From Amycolatopsis sp. GM8 (GTDB taxonomy: Bacteria > Actinomycetota > Actinomycetes > Mycobacteriales > Pseudonocardiaceae): a stretch of 64,000 nt of DNA. Below the pieces are notes generated by a model, which was given only the letters and a program-made list of their open reading frames with translations, had not been told where the DNA came from and did no database searches. How positions within the stretch are numbered: the first letter of the stretch is position 1; every line of letters starts with the position of its first letter. The DNA is taken from NCBI RefSeq assembly GCF_021653975.1, contig NZ_JAJKFK010000009.1, positions 1 through 64,000 on the forward strand, read 5' to 3'. Below are positions 38,184 through 46,759 of this stretch, one piece after another. The position numbers and the translations under genes were made by a program.

Positions 38184-38615
38184 TCATACCCCGGTCGTCG
38201 AGCCAGGACGCACGATCATCAGCACCACCACGACGGCCCACGTCAGCGCGAACAGCCCGGTCACCATCGCGAGGTTCGGACCACTGACCTCCGCGTCGTG
38301 TTCCAGCGCCGCGAGTACCCGCCGCTGGCCCGGCACGATCACCACGGCGAGCAGGACGGCCGCGATCGCGGTGAGCGCCATGGAAATCAGCAGCCACGTC
38401 TCGGTCAGCACATGCATCTGCGCGGCGAGCCCGATCCCGAAGATCGGCACCGCGAGACCGGCGACCGCATAGCCGCTGCTGATCCGGTGCAGCACCCGCA
38501 GCACACCGATTTCCTTGGTCCGCGCGTGCCGCGGGAACAGGCTCGCGGCGACGGTCACCGGTCCGATCAGCACGATCGAGGCCAGCACGTGAATGCTCAA
38601 CATGACCTTGTTCAT
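38184..38615 (-). CDS. DUF2269-like membrane protein
   Basis: This 143-residue protein has four membrane helices (IHVLASIVLIGPVTVAAS at the start, GLAVPIFGIGLAAQM, LLISMALTAIAAVLLAVVIV, LFALTWAVVVVLMIV), with a conserved His in the first helix and the RRVLAALE-type loop of the DUF2269 family. The start is supported by AGGAGG. It is divergent from a MarR regulator and likely under its control. Confidence 0.75.
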   Translation of the reverse strand: MNKVMLSIHVLASIVLIGPVTVAASLFPRHARTKEIGVLRVLHRISSGYAVAGLAVPIFGIGLAAQMHVLTETWLLISMALTAIAAVLLAVVIVPGQRRVLAALEHDAEVSGPNLAMVTGLFALTWAVVVVLMIVRPGSTTGV

Positions 38616-38627
38616 GGTCCACCTCCT

Positions 38628-38672
38628 GGTTTCAACCAGACTGTATCTGATGGTTTGAGCCTGCCTGAAACC
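38628..38672. promoter_or_regulatory. Putative MarR operator region
   Basis: GGTTTCA (38628-38634) and TGAAACC (38666-38672) are a perfect inverted repeat. Between them AACCA and TGGTT form a tighter 12-bp-spaced dyad with CAGA/TCTG inside it. The region covers the divergent promoters of the DUF2269-like and marR genes. Confidence 0.45.
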
Positions 38673-38687
38673 GGACGGTCTGCGAAG

Positions 38688-39119
38688 ATGCGAGATGTGA
38701 CCCAGCCGCCCGCCGCCAGTCCCGCGATGCTGCTCGTCCTGCTCGGCCGGCGGCTGCGCACGCGGATGGACGATGCGTTGCGGGAGCAGGGGTTGTCGCT
38801 GCGGCATCTTTCGGCGCTGGGACATCTGGCCGGGCTGCCCGGCCTGTCCTACAGCGAACTCGCTCGCCGGGCCGGGATCACGGTGCAGAGCATGCAGTCG
38901 ACGCTCGCGCAGCTGGAAGCGCTGGACGCGATCGAGCGCCGCAGCGAACCCGGTCGCGGTCGGACGGCTGAACTGCACGTGACGCCCGCTGGTGAGGCGC
39001 TGCTCGCCAAGGGGCGCGACATCGTGCGTGCTGCCGATGAGGCTTTGCTTTCGGCCTTGGGGGAGGACGAGGGTGCTTTGACGATGATGTTGTTACGTGG
39101 ACTGAGGGCTGTCGACTAG
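38688..39119 (+). CDS. MarR family transcriptional regulator
   Basis: This 143-residue winged-helix protein has LSLRHLSALGHLAGLPGL, the HTH YSELARRAGITVQSMQSTLAQL and the wing RSEPGRGRTAELHVTPAG. The ATG at 38688 gives the natural N-terminus; a GTG 9 nt later is also possible. It is divergent from the DUF2269-like gene. Confidence 0.88.
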   Translation: MRDVTQPPAASPAMLLVLLGRRLRTRMDDALREQGLSLRHLSALGHLAGLPGLSYSELARRAGITVQSMQSTLAQLEALDAIERRSEPGRGRTAELHVTPAGEALLAKGRDIVRAADEALLSALGEDEGALTMMLLRGLRAVD

Positions 39120-39175
39120 AAACCCGCAGTGTCTTATATTGGGTACCGTGAGTTTCTTAACTGACGGGAGACGGC

Positions 39176-40147
39176 ATGCGCGCCAAGGGCATCACGTACG
39201 ACACCGGGTTCATCAATCTCGGCACGAACACCCGTGACCGGTTCGATCCCGAGGTGGTCGAGCACGAGATGCGGGTGATCCGCGACGAGCTGCGCTGCAC
39301 GGCGGTCCGGGTCACCGGCGGCGATCCGGACCGCTTGGAGCTCGCCGCGAAGCACGCCGCCCGCCTGGGGCTCGAAGTGTGGTTCTCGCCGTTCACCTGC
39401 GACCTGACCCAGGACGAGATGCTCGACCTGCTCGCCGACTGCGCGGATCGCGCCGAGCGCCTGCGCCGCGAAGGCGCCGAGGTCGTGCTCGTCACCGGCG
39501 CCGAGCTGAGCCTGTTCAACGTCGGCTTCCTGCCGGGCGAGACGTGTATGGACCGCATCGACGCCCTGCTGAAGCCCAACCCGGACCTGCCGCGCCTGCT
39601 GGCCGGGCTGCCCGCGCAGGTCAACGAGTTCCTCGGCAAGGCCGCGGCGCTCGTGCGGGAGCGGTTCGGCGGGCGGATCACCTACGCCTCGATCCCGCTG
39701 GAACGCGTCGACTGGGCACCGTTCGACTTCGTCGCGGTGGACGCCTACCGGTCCGCCGACGTCGCCGGCCAGTACCGTCACGGGATCAGAACCCTGGTGG
39801 CGCAAGGAAAACCGGTCGCGATCACCGAGTTCGGCTGCGCGACCTACCGGGGTGCGGCGGACCAGGGCGCCCGCGGCGGCATGATACTCACCGACGAGGG
39901 CAAACGTCTCGACGGCGAGTACCTCCGCGACGAACACGAGCAGGCGACCTACCTGCGCGAACTCCTGGACATCTTCGTGGACGAGGGCGTCGACTCGGCG
40001 TTCGCCAACACCTTCGCGTCCTACCATCTCCCGCATCGCGCCGAGCCGCGGGAGGACCTGGACCTGGCGAGCTACGGCGTGGTGAAGGTGCTCGAAGACG
40101 GTACGTGGCAACGGAAAGCGGCGTTCGGGGCGCTAGCGGGCGAGTAG
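39176..40147 (+). CDS. TIM-barrel (GH-A-clan-like) protein, function unknown
   Basis: This 323-residue protein shows a pattern of alternating strands and helices typical of a glycosidase-like TIM barrel. VTGAELSLF holds a candidate acid/base Glu110 after strand 4, and AITEFGC holds a candidate nucleophile Glu218 after strand 7. No signal peptide is present, so it is cytosolic. I cannot assign a glycoside hydrolase family. The ATG follows GGGAGA. Its last 15 bp overlap the convergent hydrolase gene. Confidence 0.65.
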   Translation: MRAKGITYDTGFINLGTNTRDRFDPEVVEHEMRVIRDELRCTAVRVTGGDPDRLELAAKHAARLGLEVWFSPFTCDLTQDEMLDLLADCADRAERLRREGAEVVLVTGAELSLFNVGFLPGETCMDRIDALLKPNPDLPRLLAGLPAQVNEFLGKAAALVRERFGGRITYASIPLERVDWAPFDFVAVDAYRSADVAGQYRHGIRTLVAQGKPVAITEFGCATYRGAADQGARGGMILTDEGKRLDGEYLRDEHEQATYLRELLDIFVDEGVDSAFANTFASYHLPHRAEPREDLDLASYGVVKVLEDGTWQRKAAFGALAGE

Positions 40148-40996
40148 CTCCCGCAGTGCCTTGATCACCTCGGCCGGCGACTCCTCCGCCATGAAGTGGC
40201 CCGACGTGACGGTGCGATGGTCCAGGTCCGGCGCCCACGCGCGCCAGATCGCGGCGGCCTCGTAACCCAGGGCCGCGCCCCAGTCCTGCTGCAGCACGGT
40301 CACCGGCATCCGCAACTGGGTGCCGGTCTGCCGGTCGGCCGTGTCGTGCGCGACGTCGATACCGGCCGAAGCCCGGTAGTCGGCGACGATCGAGGCGACC
40401 GCATTCCTCGACGCCGCAAGGTAAGCGGCGCGCACGTCGGCGGGAAATGGGCGCTTGCCCCAGCTGTCGAGGAAGTGCTCGAAGAACGCGTCCGCGCTCG
40501 CGCTGATCATCGTCTCGGGCAAGCTCGGCGGCTGCGCCATCAGGTACAGGTGGAATGCGACGGCCGCGTTCGCCCCGTGCAGGACGTCCCACATGTCCAG
40601 TGTCGGCAACACATCCAGCGACGCGAGATGCGTGACGGCGTCTGGATGGTCGAGGCCCGCGCGGATCGCGACGAGCGCGCCGCGGTCGTGCCCAGCGAGG
40701 GCGAACCGCTCGTGCCCGAACGCACGGGCGACCGCGACGACGTCCGCGGCCATGGTGCGCTTCGCGTAGGTCTCCCCAGTGTCGGCGGGCTTGTCGCTGT
40801 CGCCGTAGCCGCGCAGGTCGGGGCAGATTACGGTGTGGTCGCCCGCGAGGTCGGCGGCCACATGCCGCCACATCAGGTGGGTCTGCGGGAAACCGTGCAG
40901 CAGCACGATCGGGCTGCCCGAACCGCCCACGGCGACGGTGAGGGCGACACCGTCGGCGACCGGAACCCGCTGGTAGTCGAAACCGGGAATCTTCAT
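40133..40996 (-). CDS. Alpha/beta hydrolase, fluoroacetate-dehalogenase-like
   Basis: This 287-residue alpha/beta hydrolase has the oxyanion region LLHGFPQTHLMW, nucleophile Asp104 in AGHDRGA, acid Asp128 and catalytic His267 in SGHFMAEE. It follows the bacterial fluoroacetate dehalogenase pattern closely (MWRHVA, DYRASA, AQPPSLPE). The substrate-carboxylate Arg equivalent to R114 is Leu108, and the halide-site Trp equivalent to W156 is Leu150 (His149 kept). True defluorination is therefore doubtful; an ester or epoxide substrate is possible. It is divergent from the SARP regulator. Confidence 0.85.
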   Translation of the reverse strand: MKIPGFDYQRVPVADGVALTVAVGGSGSPIVLLHGFPQTHLMWRHVAADLAGDHTVICPDLRGYGDSDKPADTGETYAKRTMAADVVAVARAFGHERFALAGHDRGALVAIRAGLDHPDAVTHLASLDVLPTLDMWDVLHGANAAVAFHLYLMAQPPSLPETMISASADAFFEHFLDSWGKRPFPADVRAAYLAASRNAVASIVADYRASAGIDVAHDTADRQTGTQLRMPVTVLQQDWGAALGYEAAAIWRAWAPDLDHRTVTSGHFMAEESPAEVIKALRELLAR

Positions 40997-41050
40997 GGCG
41001 CCGACCCTGCCCGGGCTCGATCAGCAACCGGTCAGCAGCGACGCAACGGC

Positions 41051-41056
41051 TACAGT
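41051..41056 (+). promoter_or_regulatory. -10 box of a leaderless SARP promoter
   Basis: TACAGT ends exactly 6 nt before the GTG start of the SARP gene, so transcription is expected to begin at or next to the start codon. No Shine-Dalgarno is present and no clear -35 was found. Confidence 0.45.
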
Positions 41057-41062
41057 GCGTGT

Positions 41063-44000
41063 GTGCGGTTCGGTGTCCTGGGTCCACTCGTCGCCGAGGC
41101 CGACCATGGCCCGGTGGACCTCAAAGGGCCGCGCCATCGCGCCGTGCTGGCCCGGCTGCTGATCGCCCGCGGCCGGGTCGTCCCGGTGGATCGCCTGGTC
41201 GACGACCTGTGGGGAGACCCTCCGGACGGAGCTGTCGGCGCGATCCAGACGTTCGTGTCGACGCTCCGGCGCGCCCTCGAACCCGGCCGTGCGCCGCGAA
41301 CCCCCGCGCGACTGCTCGTGACCGAGCCGCCCGGTTACGCATTGCGAGCGGAACCCGGTGCCGTCGACGCCTGGCGGTTCGAATCGCTCGTCACCTCGGG
41401 ACCCCGCACACTGTCGCGAATGGACGAAGCGCTGGGCCTGTGGCGCGGCCCCGCGTATGCGGAGTTCGCCGACCAGGCCTGGGCGCGCGCGGAGATCGCT
41501 CGCCTCGACGAACTCCGCGCACTTGCCGAGGAACGCCGTGCCGAAGCGCTGCTCGCCCTCGGCCGTGCCGCCGAAGCGGTGCCGGATCTGGACGCGCACG
41601 TCAAAGCTCATTCGTTGCGAGAAGACGGGTGGCGGCTACTCGCCCTCGCGCTGTATCGCGCCGGGCGGCAGGGCGACGCGCTGGCCGCGTTGCGCCGGGC
41701 GCGGCAGGTGCTGGTCTCGGAGCTGGGCATCGACCCCGGGCCCGGTTTGCGGCGCCTGGAGGCCGACATCCTCAGCCAGGCACCGAATCTGACTCCGGTG
41801 CAGCGGACGCAGCTCGTCGGGCGTGATCGTGAGCTGGCCCAGTTGCGAGTGGCGGCTGCCGGAGTTGCCCGTGGGCGGTTGGGGCTGGCGCTGGTCTCCG
41901 GCGACGCGGGGGCGGGCAAGACCGCGCTCGTGGAAGCGCTTTCCGACGAGCTGGGTTGGACCACAGCATGGGGCAGGAGTCCCGACGGTGCACCGGAATC
42001 CTGGCCGTGGACCCAGATCCTGACCGGACTCGGTGCGCCCGCGGCCGATCCGGTGGTCGCCCGGTTCCAGTGGTATCGCGCAGTGGCGTCTGATCTCGCC
42101 GAGGTCGCGCGGCGGGCGCCGTTGCTGCTGGTGCTCGACGACCTGCACGCAGCGAGTGCGGAGACGTTGGCGCTGTTGGGTTTCCTGGTCAGCGAGCCGA
42201 TGCCGGAGCGGGTGCTCGTGGTCGCGACCCACCGCACCACCGACATTTCCCCGGCTCTGGCAGAGTTCCTCGGCCGGGCCGCACGCGTCGAACCGACGCG
42301 AATCTACCTCGGCGGGCTCGACCGGGACGCGGTGTCCGAACTCGTGCGCACGATCGCCGGGCGGGACGTGGACGACGAGACAACCGGCGTGATTTCGCAG
42401 CGCAGTGGCGGAAATCCGTTCTTCGTACGCGAACTGGCATGCTTGATCGACAGTGGACTCACGTCGGTGCCACCGGGAGTGCGCGATGTGGTCCGCTATC
42501 GCGTGGCTCGGCTGCCCTCGGAGACTCAGGCCGTCTTGCGCCGCGCGGCCGTTATCGGGCGTGACGTCGATCTCGACGTACTGGAAGGGCTTACCGGGGA
42601 CGTGCTCGACGCGGTGGAAACCGCGGTGCGGCACGGGTTTCTCGTCGAAAGTGAGCCGCGACGGTTCCAGTTCGCGCATGCTCTGGTGCACGACGCGGTG
42701 TACGACAGCCTCTCGCGCACACGCCGCGTGCGATGGCATGCCGACGTCGCCGAGGCGCTCGAACAACTGCGGCCGGACGACGTCGAATCGTTGGCGCACC
42801 ACCATTTTCTGGCCGGAAACTCGGCTGCCGTGCACTATTCGCGGGCTGCCGCGGAAGAGGCCGAGCGGCGGTTCGCGCCGCATGAAGCGGCGCGGCTGTG
42901 GCAGCAGGCGCTCGCTGCGGACGACGGTTCCGACGTCCGGACCCGGCTCGACCTGACGATGGGCCTGGTGCGGGCGCTCGCCGTGACCGGCGGTCTGGAG
43001 CAGGCGCGGCACCGCCGGGCCGAAGCGATCGAGATCGCGGACTCGCTCGGTGATCCCGCGCTGACGGCTCGCGTGATCGGGGCGTTCGATGTGCCCGCCA
43101 TCTGGACCGAACACGACGATCCCGCGCTCGCCGAGCGGATCGTCGAGGTCGTGGAGCGGACACTGGCGGCGGTCGACGATCCCGCGGACCGGAGCCGGCT
43201 GCTGGCCACGCTCGCGCTGGAAGCACGGGCCGGCGGGGGAGAGCGGGCGCGGAACGCGGCGCTGGAAGCGGAGGCGATCGCACGCGAGCTCGGCGACCCG
43301 ACGGTGCTCGCGTTCGCCCTCAACGCACGGTTCATGCAGTCGTTCGAACGCGCCGGGCTCGCACCCGAGCGGGCGCGAATCGGGGCGGAACTGGTTGAGC
43401 TGGCCCGGCGGCACACGCTCGTGACGTTCGAGGTGCTGGGGCACCTGATTCTGGTGCAGGCTTACTCCGCGCTGGCCGATTTCCCGGCGGCCGACCGGCA
43501 TGCGGACGCGGCCGACCGGCTCGGCGAGCAGTACCAGATCCCGCTGATCGGCGTGTTCACCCAGTGGTACCAGGCACTTCGGGCTTCGCTCCGTGGTCCG
43601 GCGGAGGCGGCGTACCGGGCCGCGGCGGCGCGGCTGACCGGCACGGGAATGTCCGGAGTGGATAATGGGATTCTGGCTTTCGCCTTGCTCTGCCAGCAAG
43701 TTCGGCGCGGCGAGCCGGTCGCCGACGGGGATTTCGGTGGTTATGAAGCCTGGTGCCGGCCGCTGCTCGGCGACGATGGCCCGATTCCGCCGTCACCGCG
43801 CGATCTGCTGTTCGAGGCCCGCACCTGTCTCCACGCGATCGTCGTGATCAGGCGCTCGGATCGCGCCGCGATGGAGCGCTGCTACACGGAGCTGCTGCCC
43901 GCCGCGGGTGAACTCGCCGGGGCCGGCAGCGGTCTGGTGACACTGCGTCCGGTCGCGTACTACCTGGGCGAGCTGGCCACCGCCCTCGGCGATCCGCACG

Positions 44001-44065
44001 CCGCCGAGCACTACCGCCGGGCGGAGGAGATCGCCCGCTACGAGGATTCCTCCGCTGGCGCGTGA
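41063..44065 (+). CDS. SARP/BTAD-type transcriptional regulator with AAA ATPase and TPR-like region
   Basis: This 1000-residue protein opens with an OmpR-type DNA-binding domain (FGVLGPLVAEADHGPVDLKG, VVPVDRLVDDLWG) and the bacterial transcriptional activation domain to about 240 (RRARQVLVSELGIDPGPGL). Next is a P-loop ATPase with Walker A GDAGAGKT (Lys286) and Walker B LLLVLDDLH (Asp359-Asp360), then a long helical TPR-like C-terminus. This is the AfsR/large-SARP architecture, often pathway activators in antibiotic producers. No biosynthetic cluster lies next to it here, so its target is unknown. Confidence 0.9.
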   Translation: MRFGVLGPLVAEADHGPVDLKGPRHRAVLARLLIARGRVVPVDRLVDDLWGDPPDGAVGAIQTFVSTLRRALEPGRAPRTPARLLVTEPPGYALRAEPGAVDAWRFESLVTSGPRTLSRMDEALGLWRGPAYAEFADQAWARAEIARLDELRALAEERRAEALLALGRAAEAVPDLDAHVKAHSLREDGWRLLALALYRAGRQGDALAALRRARQVLVSELGIDPGPGLRRLEADILSQAPNLTPVQRTQLVGRDRELAQLRVAAAGVARGRLGLALVSGDAGAGKTALVEALSDELGWTTAWGRSPDGAPESWPWTQILTGLGAPAADPVVARFQWYRAVASDLAEVARRAPLLLVLDDLHAASAETLALLGFLVSEPMPERVLVVATHRTTDISPALAEFLGRAARVEPTRIYLGGLDRDAVSELVRTIAGRDVDDETTGVISQRSGGNPFFVRELACLIDSGLTSVPPGVRDVVRYRVARLPSETQAVLRRAAVIGRDVDLDVLEGLTGDVLDAVETAVRHGFLVESEPRRFQFAHALVHDAVYDSLSRTRRVRWHADVAEALEQLRPDDVESLAHHHFLAGNSAAVHYSRAAAEEAERRFAPHEAARLWQQALAADDGSDVRTRLDLTMGLVRALAVTGGLEQARHRRAEAIEIADSLGDPALTARVIGAFDVPAIWTEHDDPALAERIVEVVERTLAAVDDPADRSRLLATLALEARAGGGERARNAALEAEAIARELGDPTVLAFALNARFMQSFERAGLAPERARIGAELVELARRHTLVTFEVLGHLILVQAYSALADFPAADRHADAADRLGEQYQIPLIGVFTQWYQALRASLRGPAEAAYRAAAARLTGTGMSGVDNGILAFALLCQQVRRGEPVADGDFGGYEAWCRPLLGDDGPIPPSPRDLLFEARTCLHAIVVIRRSDRAAMERCYTELLPAAGELAGAGSGLVTLRPVAYYLGELATALGDPHAAEHYRRAEEIARYEDSSAGA

Positions 44066-44479
44066 GACGCGATGACCGCGCTCATCGCGCGCTGGAAATG
44101 CTCGCGATCGGCCGGCGCGAGGGGCGCGAGCAGCTCATTGAGCGCCGCGTTCGAGTCGGCATGGAAGGCGACAGCTGCCACGTGGCCGCTACCGGTGAGC
44201 ATGACCCGCAGGGCACGGCGGTCGTTCGGGACGGGCGTCCGCTGGACGAGGCCGCGCCGCTCGGCGCGGTCCACGAGGCCGGTGAGCGCCGCCTTCTCCA
44301 CGCCGAAGGACTGCGCCAGGTTCGCCATCCCGCGCGGGCCCAAGGCCAGCACGCACAAGAGCCGAGCCTGGTTCGGGGTCAGGTCGTGCCGCTCGGCGGT
44401 CCGCGAAGACACCGTGCACCAGGCGGGACAGCTCGATCAGCCCGCCCGCCGGATCGTCCGTCGCACCAAGGAAACGCAC
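44038..44479 (-). pseudogene. Frameshifted MarR family regulator
   Basis: Two frames together give one MarR protein. The N-terminal frame reads DDPAGGLIELSRLVHGVFAD from a GTG near 44479. The next frame (from a GTG at 44412) reads AERHDLTPNQARLLCVLALG and continues through VEKAALTGLVDRAERRGLV to the end at 44038. One surplus C on the minus strand near 44398 joins them exactly. A TACGAT -10 is 6 nt upstream of 44479. Either a real one-base insertion or a sequencing error; the 124-residue downstream piece still holds the HTH. It is divergent from a Ddn-like reductase gene, the probable target. Confidence 0.65.
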
Positions 44480-44553
44480 GAAAATATCGTACCCACGACC
44501 TATAGTTAATGGCACGAACAGTCCATGCCATGAACAAGTTTGGAGGCCCGGAC

Positions 44554-45003
44554 ATGTCCTTCCAGTCGAGGAATGGAACTCGCGGTGCGCGGCAGCCGAG
44601 CGGGCCGCTCCTGCGCTGGGGCAACAAGCTGATGGCGAACCGGATCCGCCGCAAGGGCGCCAAAGGCGGCAAGACGCTGGTGCTCACGACCATCGGTGCC
44701 AAGAGCGGCGCCGAGCGCGCGAACCCGGTCGCCTGGTTCCCGGGCGACGGCGGCAGCTGGCTGATCGTGGCGTCGGCGGGCGGAGCGCCGAAGAACCCGG
44801 CCTGGTACTACAACCTCGCCGCGCATCCCGACCAGGTCCGGATCGAGGTCGGCGGCCGCACGGTGGACGTCACCGCCGAGCAACTCCAGGGTGCGGAACG
44901 CGACAAGGCCTGGCAGCAGATCACCGCCGCCGCGCCGGGATTCGGGCGATACCAGGAAAAGACCGACCGCGAGCTGCCGGTCATCGTGCTGACCGCCCGA
45001 TAG
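44554..45003 (+). CDS. Deazaflavin (F420)-dependent nitroreductase family protein
   Basis: This 149-residue Ddn/FDOR-B-type split-barrel protein has LVLTTIGAKSGAERANPVAWF, a GDGGSWLIVASAGGAPKNPAWYYNL segment and HPDQVRIEVGGR, which line the F420 pocket. It probably reduces quinones or nitro compounds with F420H2. The ATG at 44554 follows GGAGG by 7 nt; earlier in-frame ATGs at 44509 and 44530 lie in a repeat (ATGGCA/TGCCAT, 44509-44531) that may be an operator. It is divergent from the broken marR gene. Confidence 0.88.
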   Translation: MSFQSRNGTRGARQPSGPLLRWGNKLMANRIRRKGAKGGKTLVLTTIGAKSGAERANPVAWFPGDGGSWLIVASAGGAPKNPAWYYNLAAHPDQVRIEVGGRTVDVTAEQLQGAERDKAWQQITAAAPGFGRYQEKTDRELPVIVLTAR

Positions 45004-45087
45004 CGCGGCCGGTTTTCCGTTTTCGGCAGGGAAAAATCATCGCCGCTGGCGCTACCGTGGTCTGTTCAGGGAAGCGAGGAGGCCACG

Positions 45088-45681
45088 ATGAGCACTGTCC
45101 GGAACACCGACATGAAGCTCGAAGTGATCGTCATCCCCGTCTCGGATGTCGACCGTGCCAAGGAGTTCTACACTCGGCTGGGGTGGCGGCTGGACGTCAC
45201 GCCCCCCGGCGTCGTCCAGCTGACGCCGCACGGCTCGTGGTGCTCGATCCACTTCGGTCCCGGCGTCACCTCGGCCACGCCGGGCTCCAGCAGGGCGTTC
45301 CTGGTCGTCTCCGATATCGAGGCCGTCCGGGACGCGCTGGTCACCGCCGGTATCGAGGTCGGCGACATCTTCCACATCGGCCCGGACGGCCCGGCGCCCG
45401 GCGTGGACCCGGGGCGCGGCACCTACCGGTCGCGGGCCGAATTCAGCGATCCCGACGGCAACCAGTGGGTGCTGCAGGAGATCACCGACCGGCTGCCCGG
45501 GCGCGTGGACGCGGACGTGACGTCCTACAGCTCGGCGAGCGACCTGGCGGAGGCGATGCGGCGGGCGTCGGTCGCGCACGGCGAACACGAGAAGCGCACC
45601 GGCGAGGCAGACGCGAACTGGCCCGACTGGTACGCCCGGTACATGGTCGCCGAACAAGCCGGCACGGAGCTGCCGAAATGA
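45088..45681 (+). CDS. VOC family protein
   Basis: This 197-residue protein has one glyoxalase/VOC domain (LEVIVIPVSDVDRAKEFYTRLGWR, RAFLVVSDIEAVRDALVTAGIEV, AEFSDPDGNQWVLQEI) plus a C-terminal extension of about 60 residues with NWPDWYARYMV. The ligand is unknown. The ATG follows GAGGAGG. Its stop overlaps the SDR start by 4 bp, making it first in a VOC-SDR-monooxygenase operon. Confidence 0.87.
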   Translation: MSTVRNTDMKLEVIVIPVSDVDRAKEFYTRLGWRLDVTPPGVVQLTPHGSWCSIHFGPGVTSATPGSSRAFLVVSDIEAVRDALVTAGIEVGDIFHIGPDGPAPGVDPGRGTYRSRAEFSDPDGNQWVLQEITDRLPGRVDADVTSYSSASDLAEAMRRASVAHGEHEKRTGEADANWPDWYARYMVAEQAGTELPK

Positions 45682-46415
45682 GCACCCCACGGGACGGGGC
45701 GCTCGCCGGGCAGACCGTCGTGCTGATCGGCGGCAGCGCGGGCATCGGCTTCGAGACAGCGCGGCGCGCCAAGGCCGAGGGCGCCGAAGTCGTGCTCACC
45801 GGCCGCCATCCCGAGCGGCTCGAGCAGGCGGCGCGCGAGCTCGGCGGTGCGCGGTCGGCGGCTTTCGACGCCACCGACACGGCGGCGCTGGCGAGTTTCT
45901 TCCAGGACCTGCCGGCACCGATCGACCACGTGCTGGTCACGGCCGGCGGCCCGCACTACGGGCCGCTGCTGAAGATGAGCGGCGCCGAGGTGAGCGAGGC
46001 GCTCAGCGACCACATCGTGCTGGCGCTGGAGGTCGCGCGCAACGCCGCCGGCCGGATGCGGCCCGGCGGCGCGCTGCTGCTCATGGGCGGCACCGGCGGC
46101 CGCCGCATCGGGCACGGCCTCGGCATCGTGTCCGCCGCCACCGCCGCGCTGCCCCCGTTCACCGCGGCCCTCGCGCTGGAGCTGGCGCCGGTGCGCGTCA
46201 ACCTCATCGCCGCCGGCTTCGTCGACACCCCGTTGTCGGCGTCGCTGCTCGGGGATCAGCTCGACGAGCGCCGGGACGAGCTGCGCTCGACACTCCCGAT
46301 CGGCCGCGTCGTCGGCCCCGAGGACGTCGCCGCGCTCGCCGTCCACCTCATGACCAACACCGCGCTCACCGGTGCGACCTACGACATCGACGGCGGGCAG
46401 CAGTTCGTCTGGTGA
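45678..46415 (+). CDS. SDR-fold protein lacking the YxxxK catalytic motif
   Basis: This 245-residue short-chain dehydrogenase fold keeps the nucleotide loop IGGSAGIGFETARRA, LTGRHPERL, and the C-terminal strand VNLIAAGFVDTPLSA. Where SDRs have YxASK the sequence reads VSAATAAL (Tyr to Val, Lys to Thr), and the catalytic Ser region reads LLLMGGTGG. It binds NAD(P) but is probably not an ordinary SDR catalyst. It is coupled to the VOC gene (ATGA overlap). Confidence 0.85.
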   Translation: MSTPRDGALAGQTVVLIGGSAGIGFETARRAKAEGAEVVLTGRHPERLEQAARELGGARSAAFDATDTAALASFFQDLPAPIDHVLVTAGGPHYGPLLKMSGAEVSEALSDHIVLALEVARNAAGRMRPGGALLLMGGTGGRRIGHGLGIVSAATAALPPFTAALALELAPVRVNLIAAGFVDTPLSASLLGDQLDERRDELRSTLPIGRVVGPEDVAALAVHLMTNTALTGATYDIDGGQQFVW

Positions 46416-46433
46416 ACAACCGAGGGAGCCGAA

Positions 46434-46742
46434 ATGAGTGTTGTCGTGATCGCCACGGCTTTTCCTCTGGCCGAATACCGCGCCGAGGTGGTCGCGGCTT
46501 TCGAGGCGGCGATCGTCCGGGTGCACGACGAACCGGGCGTCGAGCTGTACGCGCTGCACGAGGGACCCGACCGGCTGGTGATGATCGAGAAGTACGAGTC
46601 GGACGAGGCCCGCGCCCGGCACGGAAAGGGCGCGGCGCTGGCCGAGCTGCTGGACGCCTTGAAGGGCAAGCTCGGCAGCAGCCTCAACGTGCAGGTCCTC
46701 ACTCCGCACCCGGCCGGAAAGCCGGAGAAGGGCACGCTCTGA
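46434..46742 (+). CDS. Antibiotic biosynthesis monooxygenase (ABM/quinol monooxygenase) domain protein
   Basis: This 102-residue dimeric alpha/beta barrel-type protein has VVVIATAFPLAEYRAEVVAAFEAAI, the ELYALHEGPDRLVMIEKYESDEA segment and HGKGAALAELLDALKG, matching cofactorless ABM oxygenases (YgiN-like). It is third gene of the VOC-SDR-ABM operon, 18 bp after the SDR stop. That set suggests a quinone or aromatic oxidation step, which is inference. Confidence 0.86.
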   Translation: MSVVVIATAFPLAEYRAEVVAAFEAAIVRVHDEPGVELYALHEGPDRLVMIEKYESDEARARHGKGAALAELLDALKGKLGSSLNVQVLTPHPAGKPEKGTL

Positions 46743-46759
46743 CCACCCGTGCCCGCGCA

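Noticed and set aside
39118-39157. AGAAAC/GTTTCT inverted repeat upstream of the TIM-barrel gene as an operator
   Set aside because: The arms are only 6 bp with a 28-bp gap and no regulator is clearly linked, so it is too weak to report as a site.
41063-44065. SARP regulator as marker of an adjacent antibiotic gene cluster
   Set aside because: Neighbouring genes are hydrolases, small regulators and an F420 reductase. No polyketide, peptide or tailoring synthase is present in the window.
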